Positions 1 through 8,133 of a stretch of 64,000 bases of DNA are shown here, in pieces. The position numbers and the translations under genes are program-made. The stretch lies in contig CAYQPE010000001.1 in NCBI GenBank assembly GCA_964419445.1, positions 20,190 to 84,189 on the forward strand, in the 5' to 3' direction. Under the pieces are notes generated by a model. It had not been told where the DNA came from and did no database searches. It saw nothing but the letters and a program-made list of their open reading frames with translations. This stretch comes from JABHHG01 sp964419445. GTDB taxonomy: Bacteria; Fidelibacterota; Marinisomatia; SCGC-AAA003-L08; D37C17. The first letter of the stretch is position 1. Each line of letters starts with the position of its first letter.

Positions 1-2083
1 ACCTCAGCCTTATACATGGATGTATAAAGCCCATTGGTGAGCAACCCCGCGGTAGTTGGTATGGCTCAATTTTAAAAAGTTTAGCCAAGCATTATGGATT
101 TAATTTTACGACTCCTTGGAAAAAAATGCCGCCGGAAATTCGCAACGTATTGCTCTATGGAACGAAACCCGGTGAGCGATTCACCATGGAGTACAAATCA
201 GAGACCTTTTCGGGAACATCCAACCGAGAGTTTGAAGGTGTAATCCCAAACCTTCATCGTCGATATACCCAAACCCAATCATCTCACATGCGTGAGTGGA
301 TAGAAAAATTTATGACCATTCAATCTTGTCCAGACTGTAAAGGTCAGCGATTGAAAAAATCCAGTTTAGCCGTATATATTGGTGAAAAAAATATTGTAGA
401 AATTACCGATGAAACGGTGGGGAATTTATATACTTTTTTCAATGAACTCGAACTTAGCCCACGTCAAGCTGAGATTTCAGAGCAGATTAATAAAGAAATA
501 AAATCTCGATTGGGATTTTTAGTGAATGTAGGTTTAGACTATCTTACTTTGAGTCGCTCTGCAGGTACATTGTCTGGAGGTGAAGCCCAACGCATACGAT
601 TGGCAACTCAAATTGGGTCACAGCTTGTGGGGGTATTGTATATCTTAGATGAACCCTCCATTGGCCTACATCAACGAGATAATAATCGACTTATTTCAAC
701 TTTAGAGCACCTCCGTGATTTGGGAAATACCGTTATCGTTGTTGAACATGATGAAGCCACCATGAAAGCAGCAGACTGGATTTTGGATATGGGTCCCAAA
801 GCAGGGGTACATGGTGGTGAAATTACTGCTCATGGAAATTTCAATCATATCTGTAATAATAAAAACTCAATTACGGGCAAGTATTTGAGTGGTGAAAAGT
901 CAATCCCTTATGGTGATGAACGTAGAAAAGGGCAAGGGAAATCACTCCACTTAATAGGTGCCAGNNNNNNNNNNNNNNNNNNNNNNNNNNNNNNNNNNNN
1001 NNNNNNNNNNNNNNNNNNNNNNNNNNNNNNNNNNNNNNNNNNNNNNNNNNNNNNNNNNNNNNNNATGGTGATGAACGTAGAAAAGGGCAAGGGAAATCAC
1101 TCCACTTAATAGGTGCCAGAGGTAACAATTTACAGAAAGTGAATTTGGAGCTTCCTCTGGGGAAATTTGTATGCATAACAGGGGTTTCAGGCTCAGGGAA
1201 ATCCACACTCATCAACCAAACCCTTTACCCCATTCTTTCTCGTGAATACCATTCAAGTATGGTAAAAGCATTGCCCTATGATAAAACGGATGGACTGCTA
1301 TATTTAGATAAAGTTATCGACATCAATCAATCACCCATTGGGCGAACACCACGGTCTAATCCTGCCACATATACTGGATTGTTTACTCATATTCGTGATT
1401 TATTTAGTCAGTTGCCAGAAGCCAAAATTAGAGGATATAAACCAGGGCGGTTTTCATTTAATGTGAAGGGTGGACGCTGTGAGGCATGTCAGGGTGTTGG
1501 GCTTATTAAAATTGAGATGCACTTTTTGGCAGATATGTATGTGCAGTGCGAAGACTGTAAAGGTCAGCGGTATAATCGTGAAACATTAGAAATTACCTAT
1601 CGGGGTAAAAATATTTATGAAGTTTTAAATATGACCATTGAAGAAGCATTGGCCTTTTTTGAGCATCATAAAATGATACATCGCAAACTCATTACCCTAT
1701 CAAATGTGGGTTTGGGTTATATCCGACTGGGACAACAAGCCACGACGCTTTCTGGCGGTGAATCACAACGGGTAAAATTGGCATCGGAGTTATCTCGTTC
1801 AGGGACTGGTCGTACCATGTATATTTTGGATGAACCCACTACAGGCCTTCATTTTGAGGATGTAAAAATGTTGTTAGATGTACTCCAGGGATTGGTAGAT
1901 AAAGGCAACACCGTTGTGGTTATTGAACATAACTTAGATGTGATTAAATCTTCAGATTGGATTATTGACCTTGGCCCTGAAGGGGGTGTAGGTGGTGGAC
2001 ATATTATTGCTGAGGGTACCCCAGAAGCAGTATCAAAAATTAAAAAATCCTATACAGGTCAATTTTTGAAAGAGGTCTTATAA
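1..2083 (+). CDS. uvrA: UvrABC excision nuclease subunit A (5' end outside window, interrupted by a false gap)
   Basis: UvrA is the damage-sensing ABC ATPase of nucleotide excision repair. The reading frame is open from base 3 (text resembling the UvrA segment around SLAKHYGF), so the true start is upstream of the window. Visible are a zinc-binding CPDCKG site, the first ABC signature LSGGEAQRIRLA, a Walker B region ILDEPSIGL, the second Walker A GVSGSGKSTL, a second zinc module (CEACQG...CEDCKG), the second signature LSGGESQRVKLA and ILDEPTTGLH. A 100-N run sits just before the second ATP-binding half. The 55 bases at 910-964 recur at 1065-1119; removing 155 bases puts both halves in one frame and gives the normal join LIGARGNNLQKVNLEL. 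The gene is therefore probably intact. No terminator is obvious after the stop. Confidence 0.96.
910..1119. repeat. 55-bp direct duplication flanking a 100-N scaffold gap
   Basis: Bases 910-964 and 1065-1119 are identical (55 bp) and the space between them is exactly 100 N. This is the signature of two contigs that overlap by their assembly k-mer but were joined with a placeholder gap. It is an assembly artefact, not a biological repeat: collapsing it restores the uvrA frame without any missing residue. Confidence 0.93.
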
Positions 2084-2149
2084 ATATCCGTTCTTGAGAT
2101 ATTGAGACCATACCTCTAATCTATAACTACATTCCTCTTTTAAAAGGTT

Positions 2150-2178
2150 GAGATTCTTCACTGTGTTCAGAATGACGA
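2150..2178. repeat. REP-like extragenic motif (AGATTCTTCACTG...CAGAATGACGAG)
   Basis: In the 216-bp spacer between uvrA and glcD lies a short imperfect palindrome, ATTCTTCACTG / TGTTCAGAAT. It matches the general form of the widespread extragenic repeat AGATTCTTCGCT...CAGAATGAC that I know from many bacterial genomes. The rest of the spacer is C- and A-rich, with TGACAATTGACAACTGACC-like text, no ORF and no clear terminator. Only one copy is seen in this window, so repeat status is an inference. Confidence 0.4.
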
Positions 2179-2299
2179 GAAAAGAATGACAATTGACAAC
2201 TGACCAATAACATCCCTTCTCTCTTCTCCCTTCATTCCTAACCCCTGACACCTAATCTTATTTCTTCAATCTTACACCATCAATGCCTAAATTTTCGCC

Positions 2300-3712
2300 A
2301 TGCTCAACTCCAAAACTATTGCCCAACTACAACAGATTATTGGAATTAATAATGTAATCACCCACAAGGATGAACTGCATTTGTATTCTTGTGATGGATT
2401 ACGCTTACAATCGTCTGAACCGGGATGCGTGGTTTTTCCTCAATCTACAGAAGATGTGAGCGCCATCGTAAAATGTTGTGTTGAAAACAACACGCCCTAT
2501 GTTGCACGGGGATCTGGTACTGGGCTAAGTGGTGGGGCTACCTCAAAAGGGGGAGTAATCATTCAGCTGAGCTCATTAAACCAAATTTTAGAAATTGATA
2601 TTCCCAATCGATTGGCAGCGGTTCAACCGGGGGTTATTAATGCCCATTTATCTATGGCCACAAAATCTGATGGCTATCATTTTGCACCCGATCCCTCAAG
2701 CCAAACAGCCAGTACTATTGGTGGTAATGTTGCAGAAAATTCAGGAGGCCCCCATACCCTCAAACATGGAGTAACCTCTCATCATGTATTGGGATGTACC
2801 ATGGTCATGCCCAATGGCAATATCAAACATTTTGGTAGTAAGTTGCGATATGGCATGGATGTGGATTGGATGGGGATTCTCACCGGTAGTGAGGGTACAT
2901 TGGGAATTATTACCGAAATTATTGTTAATTTGGTAGAAAATCCACAAACCGTACGAACATTTTTGATAACATTTGACGATGTTTCATATGCCACTGATTG
3001 TGTATCAGCGATTATTGAAGGCGGTATAATTCCGTCAGCATTAGAAATGATAGACCATCTTTGTATTCAAGCAGTTGAAGCAAAATTAAAGGGAGGGTTT
3101 CCCACAGATGCTGCAGCCATATTGCTTGTTGAACTTGATGGCGTGGCAGACCAAACCCAATGGGAAGCACAGCAGCTGTCATCTATTGTAAAATCATTTT
3201 CACCACACCCCATAGAAGAGGCCAAAAGTGAGGTACATCGACAAAAATTGTGGCGTGGGCGAAAAATGGCCATTGGAGCCATGGGATATTTAGCTCCGGC
3301 ATTCTATACAAATGATGGTGTAGTTCCTCGTCATCAACTGACCAATATATTAAATGATATTTACAAAATAGGAGACGACCATGGCTTACAGGTTGCCAAT
3401 TTATGTCATGCAGGTGATGGCAATATCCACCCCATAATATTATATAATCCTCATGAAAAAGGTCATAAGGAATTAGCATTTTCATGTTCTACTGAGATTC
3501 TCAAATCCTGTTTAAATCATGGAGGCTCTCTTACTGGTGAGCATGGCATTGGCACAGAAAAAGTAAATCTTATGGAGAGCATGTTTACGCCGACTCAATT
3601 GAATTTGATGCAACACATACGCCATATATTTGATGAAAACCAATTGTGTAATCCTCATAAAATATTTCCTGTACATGCAGGATGTGGAGAGGTTCGACAA
3701 AATGGAGTTTAG
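2300..3712 (+). CDS. glcD: Glycolate oxidase subunit GlcD (FAD-linked oxidase)
   Basis: This is the 470-residue flavin subunit that oxidises glycolate (or a related 2-hydroxy acid such as D-lactate) to the 2-oxo acid. The N-terminal FAD_binding_4 domain shows RGSGTGLSGGA (about residue 72) and the GGNVAENSGGPHTLKHG loop (about 140). The C-terminal FAD-oxidase_C domain has HAGDGNIHP and GEHGIG. It is the first gene of glcD-glcE-glcF, and glcE begins inside its last codons. Length matches the family (E. coli GlcD is about 500). No Shine-Dalgarno is visible before the ATG at 2300. The substrate is assigned from the D-E-F arrangement; a D-lactate dehydrogenase complex is the main alternative. Confidence 0.9.
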   Translation: MLNSKTIAQLQQIIGINNVITHKDELHLYSCDGLRLQSSEPGCVVFPQSTEDVSAIVKCCVENNTPYVARGSGTGLSGGATSKGGVIIQLSSLNQILEIDIPNRLAAVQPGVINAHLSMATKSDGYHFAPDPSSQTASTIGGNVAENSGGPHTLKHGVTSHHVLGCTMVMPNGNIKHFGSKLRYGMDVDWMGILTGSEGTLGIITEIIVNLVENPQTVRTFLITFDDVSYATDCVSAIIEGGIIPSALEMIDHLCIQAVEAKLKGGFPTDAAAILLVELDGVADQTQWEAQQLSSIVKSFSPHPIEEAKSEVHRQKLWRGRKMAIGAMGYLAPAFYTNDGVVPRHQLTNILNDIYKIGDDHGLQVANLCHAGDGNIHPIILYNPHEKGHKELAFSCSTEILKSCLNHGGSLTGEHGIGTEKVNLMESMFTPTQLNLMQHIRHIFDENQLCNPHKIFPVHAGCGEVRQNGV

Positions 3713-4358
3713 ACATGAACCACATAATTTAACGGTACAGGTTTCTGCAACCATGACAATTGGAGAATTACAGCAAAAACTTAATGAACAGGGTCAAATA
3801 TTACCCGTAGGCCCTTTTTCGTTTAATCCCACCATAGAAGAAATTTTACAATTTAATTTAATGGGTCTGTATTCTGATACATATGGTCTGGTAAAAAATT
3901 GGGTATTGGGTATGACTATTTCTTGGCAAAATAATCCCATAGAACTGGGAGCGTCAGTGGTGAAGAATGTTGCCGGATATGATTTGTATAAATTGATAAT
4001 TGGGTCGCATGAACAATTAGCACCCATTGAAACAGTACTCTTTAAGGTAATCCCCCAACAGAAGGTGAAAAATGTTGATTCATCACCCATATTGGACGGA
4101 TGTAGAGCGGTGGTTTTGCCCTCACAAGTTAAACAGGTGGAAGCATTTATAAATCAGCATCGTGGTGAGTATTTTTCTTATCCTCGTTTGGGAATTATAG
4201 ATTCAACCATTGAAGCATCATCATGGAAAAAGTTTATATCCACTATGGATGGGAAATTGTTGACGCTGATTAGGGGAATCCCACAAGGGATAGAAAGTGA
4301 ACACACACAATTATATGAAAAACTAAAATCAATATTTCACCAAAATGAATCCCTTTAA
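3702..4358 (+). CDS. glcE: Glycolate oxidase subunit GlcE, short form
   Basis: GlcE is the second FAD-binding subunit of glycolate oxidase. The frame is open from 3630, but I place the start at the ATG at 3702, which follows a GGAGAGG ribosome site and overlaps the glcD stop by 11 bp. The resulting 218 residues begin MEFRHEP, where family members start. The conserved FAD-domain segments LPVGPFSFNP and GASVVKNVAGYDLYKLIIGS are present. At 218 residues it is much shorter than E. coli GlcE (about 350), because the C-terminal part after the FAD-binding half is reduced. There is no frameshift: glcF overlaps its end by 14 bp, so the short form appears natural. Confidence 0.85.
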   Translation: MEFRHEPHNLTVQVSATMTIGELQQKLNEQGQILPVGPFSFNPTIEEILQFNLMGLYSDTYGLVKNWVLGMTISWQNNPIELGASVVKNVAGYDLYKLIIGSHEQLAPIETVLFKVIPQQKVKNVDSSPILDGCRAVVLPSQVKQVEAFINQHRGEYFSYPRLGIIDSTIEASSWKKFISTMDGKLLTLIRGIPQGIESEHTQLYEKLKSIFHQNESL

Positions 4359-5532
4359 TGATATAAAAGCCATATTAAACGATTGTATTCATTGTGGGCT
4401 ATGTTTACCAACCTGCCCCACTTATGCCGAAACAGGGAAAGAAGCAGAGAGCCCACGTGGGAGAATAATGCTTATGGATATGGCATTACACAATAGTCAT
4501 ACAGACCCCCACGTAGTACAAAACCATTTGAGTAGTTGTTTGGGGTGTTATACTTGTGAAACAGCGTGCCCATCTGGAATTAGTTATGGTGAATTAAAAA
4601 CGTTTACAGAACAAAAAATAGGGCGAAAAAACCCACCCATTATAATGAGATTTTTATTGTTTATAATCAAATTACCCAGATTGCTGCGCCTTTTTCATCA
4701 TATTGGGAAAATTTTTCAACAATCAAAAATTATACCAGTATTACAATATTTTATACCGGCATTAAAAGGAATACCTGCCATATCACCTCCAATAAAACGG
4801 GGTGTTAAATATTCTCATGTTGGAGAATATAAAGGTACGGTTTCTCTTTTTATAGGATGTATTATGAATGAACTTTATGGAGATATCCATAGGAAAACCA
4901 TTCAAATACTTAGATGGAATGGATACACCGTGAAAATTCCTCATAATCAAGGATGTTGTGGAGCATTACATCATCATGCTGGCAAAATTACGGATGCCCA
5001 TAAGTTTAATGTGCAAAATACAAACGCATTTGAGGAATGTGATTCAATCATTGTAAATTCAGCTGGATGTGGTGCAGAGCTAAAGCAGTCATCGCTGGCA
5101 GACAAGGTAAATGATATCAACGAATTTTTATTTAATATAGAATTAAAATCGCCACTGAAAAAATTAGAAATGGATGCGGTATTCGATTCACCGTGTCATT
5201 TAGCCCATGCACAAAAAATATCAAAAGAACCTCAAAGCATATTGAATATGTTTATTGAGGATCTCTATGATTTTCCACAATCTGATATATGCTGTGGTTC
5301 AGCAGGAAGCTATACTCTTGAGCATCCTCAAATGTCTGAAAACATATTGCAAACCAAGGTGGATGATATAAAGATGGTAATGGATGCAGGGAGTATTATT
5401 ACCGCCAATCCGGGCTGTCAGATTCAACTGGAAAAAGGAGTGCAACAACACAAACTAAATTATGAAGTTTTACATATTGTTGACATTATTCACCACGCAT
5501 ATATGCAAGATTCTAACTATGTGGATATGTAA
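4345..5532 (+). CDS. glcF: Glycolate oxidase iron-sulfur subunit GlcF
   Basis: GlcF passes electrons from the flavin subunits to the respiratory chain. Two 4Fe-4S motifs are clear near the N terminus: C14-x2-C17-x2-C20-x3-C24 and C65-x2-C68-x2-C71-x3-C75, the latter followed by PSG. The C-terminal part has two CCG (heterodisulfide-reductase-like) motifs, GCCGALHHHAG near residue 207 and ICCGSAGSY near 315. The 395 residues fit the family (E. coli 407). The start overlaps glcE by 14 bp, which implies translational coupling. The gene closes the glc operon; 49 bp later a transporter gene begins on the same strand and could be co-transcribed. Confidence 0.92.
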   Translation: MNPFNDIKAILNDCIHCGLCLPTCPTYAETGKEAESPRGRIMLMDMALHNSHTDPHVVQNHLSSCLGCYTCETACPSGISYGELKTFTEQKIGRKNPPIIMRFLLFIIKLPRLLRLFHHIGKIFQQSKIIPVLQYFIPALKGIPAISPPIKRGVKYSHVGEYKGTVSLFIGCIMNELYGDIHRKTIQILRWNGYTVKIPHNQGCCGALHHHAGKITDAHKFNVQNTNAFEECDSIIVNSAGCGAELKQSSLADKVNDINEFLFNIELKSPLKKLEMDAVFDSPCHLAHAQKISKEPQSILNMFIEDLYDFPQSDICCGSAGSYTLEHPQMSENILQTKVDDIKMVMDAGSIITANPGCQIQLEKGVQQHKLNYEVLHIVDIIHHAYMQDSNYVDM

Positions 5533-5581
5533 AAAAGTAGATTCTTGATTTCCACACATTCAAACACCTAATTTTATCTAC

Positions 5582-7006
5582 GTGAACAATGATATAATCA
5601 GATCACTCATATTTTGGGCACAGCAAAAGCGGTGGCTATTCTTTGCAATGGTTATTGGCATACTGATGTATTGGTTGCCCTATCCAGAAACCATCAGCAC
5701 GACAGGATATCGTACCCTCATACTGGCAGTAATTACCATTATTTTAATTATTACTGAACCCGTACCATTGCCTGCAACGGCACTACTTATTGCCGTATTG
5801 GAGGTATCCTTTAATATTGCACCAGCAGCTGAAGTTGCACAGTCTTACATGAATGATTCGGTATTCTTTATTATGGGTTCATTAATGATGGCAGTAGCTA
5901 TTGTGCATCAAGGATTAGATACACGATTAGCCCTGGCCATTATAAGATTTACCGGAAATAAAGTGTCAAACATTGTTATGGGATTTACCTTTATTTCTGC
6001 AATTCTCTCTTCATTTATTGGTGAACATACGGTAGTGGCCATGATGCTACCTGTTGGATTATCTTTGGTAAGAAATAGCAAAGGCCATCGGGATATTACC
6101 AATTTAACAGCGCTAATTTTATTTTCAATAGCCTATGGCTCAACAGTGGGAAGTGTGGGTACTCCTTCTGGAGGGGCGCGAAATGCCATACTCATTGAGT
6201 ATTTTAAAAACTTACCCACGCCCATATCCCTCAGCTATTCAGAGTGGATTATCATGGCATACCCCATGGTAATTATAGGTATGATTGCAACATCATTTAT
6301 GCTAAAGCTAGCATTCAAACCTGAGTATAACCATTTAGACACAGCTGTAAGAAAACTGAAAGTAAATGTAGCACATCGTGGGAAAATTACCGGTAAAGAA
6401 TTGCTTTCAATTATTGTCTTTATTTTTGTGCTTTTGGCATGGATTTTACTTAATGAAGAATTTGGAATGGGGATTATTGCCATTGCAGGCGCATTTTTAT
6501 ATTTGGCAACTGGACTTATTGAATGGAAAGATGTAAGCAAAAATACCAATTGGGGAGTCATTTTATTGTTTGCAGGAGCCATTTCATTGGGGATTCAAAT
6601 GAAAAATACAGGAGCAGCCCAATGGATTGGTAATTTAATCATCGGTTATTCAGAAAATGCTATATCCTACTTTTCAATTATCCCCTATGTGATAAATATC
6701 CTCCTCACAACTATATTGGCCAATATTATGAGCTCCAGCGGAACCGTTGCCGTTATTAGTCCTGTTACATTAAATATGGGAGGTGATCCATTATTTATGG
6801 GACTTACTACGGCTATATCTTCTGCATTTGGATACTTTTCTGCTGTGGCCGCTCCAGCATGTATGATAATCTATTCTTCAGGGCTTGTAAAAGTTAAAGA
6901 TTTTTTGAGAGCAGGATGGCGAATGGGAATAATTTCCATACTTTCATTATTGTTGATTCAGAGCTTTTATTGGCCATTCATTATAAAATTTATAAATATT
7001 CAATAG
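5582..7006 (+). CDS. DASS-family (SLC13) sodium/anion symporter
   Basis: This is a 474-residue inner-membrane protein with about eleven or twelve hydrophobic segments, of the divalent anion:Na+ symporter family that carries dicarboxylates, citrate or sulfate. Family landmarks include the PVPLPATALL segment (near 60), SSFIGEHTVVAMMLPV (near 145) and NIMSSSGTVAVISPV (near 385), which correspond to the paired SNT-like substrate/Na+ loops. The start is the GTG at 5582; the next ATG would remove the first 22 residues. It lies 49 bp behind glcF and 7 bp before a universal stress protein gene, so it probably forms a pair with the latter. Substrate cannot be read from sequence; a carboxylate is a guess from the glc neighbours. 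Confidence 0.85.
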   Translation: MNNDIIRSLIFWAQQKRWLFFAMVIGILMYWLPYPETISTTGYRTLILAVITIILIITEPVPLPATALLIAVLEVSFNIAPAAEVAQSYMNDSVFFIMGSLMMAVAIVHQGLDTRLALAIIRFTGNKVSNIVMGFTFISAILSSFIGEHTVVAMMLPVGLSLVRNSKGHRDITNLTALILFSIAYGSTVGSVGTPSGGARNAILIEYFKNLPTPISLSYSEWIIMAYPMVIIGMIATSFMLKLAFKPEYNHLDTAVRKLKVNVAHRGKITGKELLSIIVFIFVLLAWILLNEEFGMGIIAIAGAFLYLATGLIEWKDVSKNTNWGVILLFAGAISLGIQMKNTGAAQWIGNLIIGYSENAISYFSIIPYVINILLTTILANIMSSSGTVAVISPVTLNMGGDPLFMGLTTAISSAFGYFSAVAAPACMIIYSSGLVKVKDFLRAGWRMGIISILSLLLIQSFYWPFIIKFINIQ

Positions 7007-7013
7007 GTGAGAT

Positions 7014-7895
7014 ATGAACTTTCTTATCATCATAAAAGACACAAGTGAAAAATCTAAAAATACTATTCAAATTGGATCAAAAATTGCCAAGGCATTTTCC
7101 TCTAATTTATCCATTATTCATGTGGGGAAAAAATCAAAAGCCCTCATTGAAGGTGAGGTAAAATTAGCACGATTATCCATGAGCGAATGGAATATTATGC
7201 ATCCCGGTATAGATGTGCTAAAATGGGCTTACGATGTATTAGATGAGATGGATACATTCGAAATTGATAAAGAAACAGCACTAAAGCCAGAAGCTTTTGT
7301 AGAACAAACCAATAGGATTTCCCTGTTATTGCCACAATCTTCAGGAAGAAATGTAGAACTAATATTACGTGAGGGTGAAATTATTGAAGAGGTAACTAAA
7401 GAAATTGATAATCAGCGATTTGATTTAGCCATCATGGGATGTCCAAAGAAAAAGCGTTCTATACATCAAGTGGTACAATTTTTTAATACCAGCGTTTTGC
7501 TAGTAAAAAATTTCAGAAAAGATTGGGATTACAAAATTCAATTATGTGTTGATGATTCTCGTGCGACAAAGCGTGCTGTTATATTTGGGTCACGCATTGC
7601 GAATCATTATGACAAAGAAGTAAAATTATTGACAGTGAGTAAGACCAATTTGTTTAAATCTGGTTACAGAAATGCGCATAAATGGGCACAAAAATATTTA
7701 AGACGAATGCATATTCAGAATGAATCACTACTCATCAGCGGAAATCCTGTTGATGTATTTGTTTCAGAAGCAGAAAATGATCATATTATTATTATGGGAA
7801 AAGCCAAAGGGAATGAATTTTTTAAATATATTTTTGGAAGCAAACCCATTCATACTGCACAAAAAGCAAATTGCCCAATTATACTTGTAAATTAG
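7014..7895 (+). CDS. Tandem universal stress protein (UspA family)
   Basis: This cytosolic protein of 293 residues has two Usp folds, residues 1-143 and about 155-293. Each begins with a beta strand (NFLIIIKDTS, IQLCVDDSRA). The second ends in IIIMGKAKGNEFFKYIFGSK, close to the G-x2-G-x9-G(S/T) ATP-binding motif; the first has GCPKKKR and is degenerate. An AGGTGAG ribosome site precedes the ATG by a few bases. It follows the DASS transporter by 7 bp. Usp domains often sit next to or on membrane transporters and may sense ATP or AMP, so a regulatory link to that transporter is plausible but inferred. Confidence 0.85.
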   Translation: MNFLIIIKDTSEKSKNTIQIGSKIAKAFSSNLSIIHVGKKSKALIEGEVKLARLSMSEWNIMHPGIDVLKWAYDVLDEMDTFEIDKETALKPEAFVEQTNRISLLLPQSSGRNVELILREGEIIEEVTKEIDNQRFDLAIMGCPKKKRSIHQVVQFFNTSVLLVKNFRKDWDYKIQLCVDDSRATKRAVIFGSRIANHYDKEVKLLTVSKTNLFKSGYRNAHKWAQKYLRRMHIQNESLLISGNPVDVFVSEAENDHIIIMGKAKGNEFFKYIFGSKPIHTAQKANCPIILVN

Positions 7896-7906
7896 TAGAA
7901 AAATTG

Positions 7907-7934
7907 TTGTTGTAAATTTAAAAAACTCTATAAA
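7907..7934 (+). promoter_or_regulatory. Predicted sigma-70 promoter of tRNA-Glu
   Basis: TTGTTG at 7907-7912 and TATAAA at 7929-7934 are separated by 16 bp. Transcription would start near 7941, leaving about nine bases of 5' leader before the tRNA. Confidence 0.5.
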
Positions 7935-7949
7935 TTTCGCGTCTTGATT

Positions 7950-8021
7950 GGCCCGTTCGTCTAGTGGTTAGGACCCAGGGTTTTCATCTCTGTAACAGGA
8001 GTTCGATTCTCCTACGGGCTA
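7950..8021 (+). tRNA. tRNA-Glu (anticodon TTC)
   Basis: A 72-nt cloverleaf is readable. The acceptor stem GGCCCGT (7950-7956) pairs with ACGGGCT (8014-8020), with discriminator A at 8021. The D stem is GTCT/GGAC. The anticodon stem CAGGG/CTCTG (7976-7980, 7988-7992) encloses loop TTTTCAT with TTC in the centre. The T stem is AGGAG/CTCCT with a TTCGATT loop. The 3' CCA is not encoded. It is followed closely by its own terminator. Confidence 0.97.
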
Positions 8022-8030
8022 CGAAAGCTC

Positions 8031-8060
8031 AAAAAACCTCGCTTTGCGGGGTTTTTTGTT
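8031..8060 (+). terminator. Rho-independent terminator after tRNA-Glu
   Basis: The stem AAAAAACCTCGC / GCGGGGTTTTTT (8031-8042, 8046-8057) has a three-base loop and a run of six T, ten bases after the tRNA. Confidence 0.9.
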
Positions 8061-8133
8061 TATAGCTTCTGGATAATTGAAATTTCCAACTAAACTATAA
8101 ACTAAAATGGTTTAAGAGTTGTAAATTCATTCC

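Noticed and set aside
871..1215. Minus-strand frames running through the N block in uvrA.
   Set aside because: They exist only because the N run is read as open codons.
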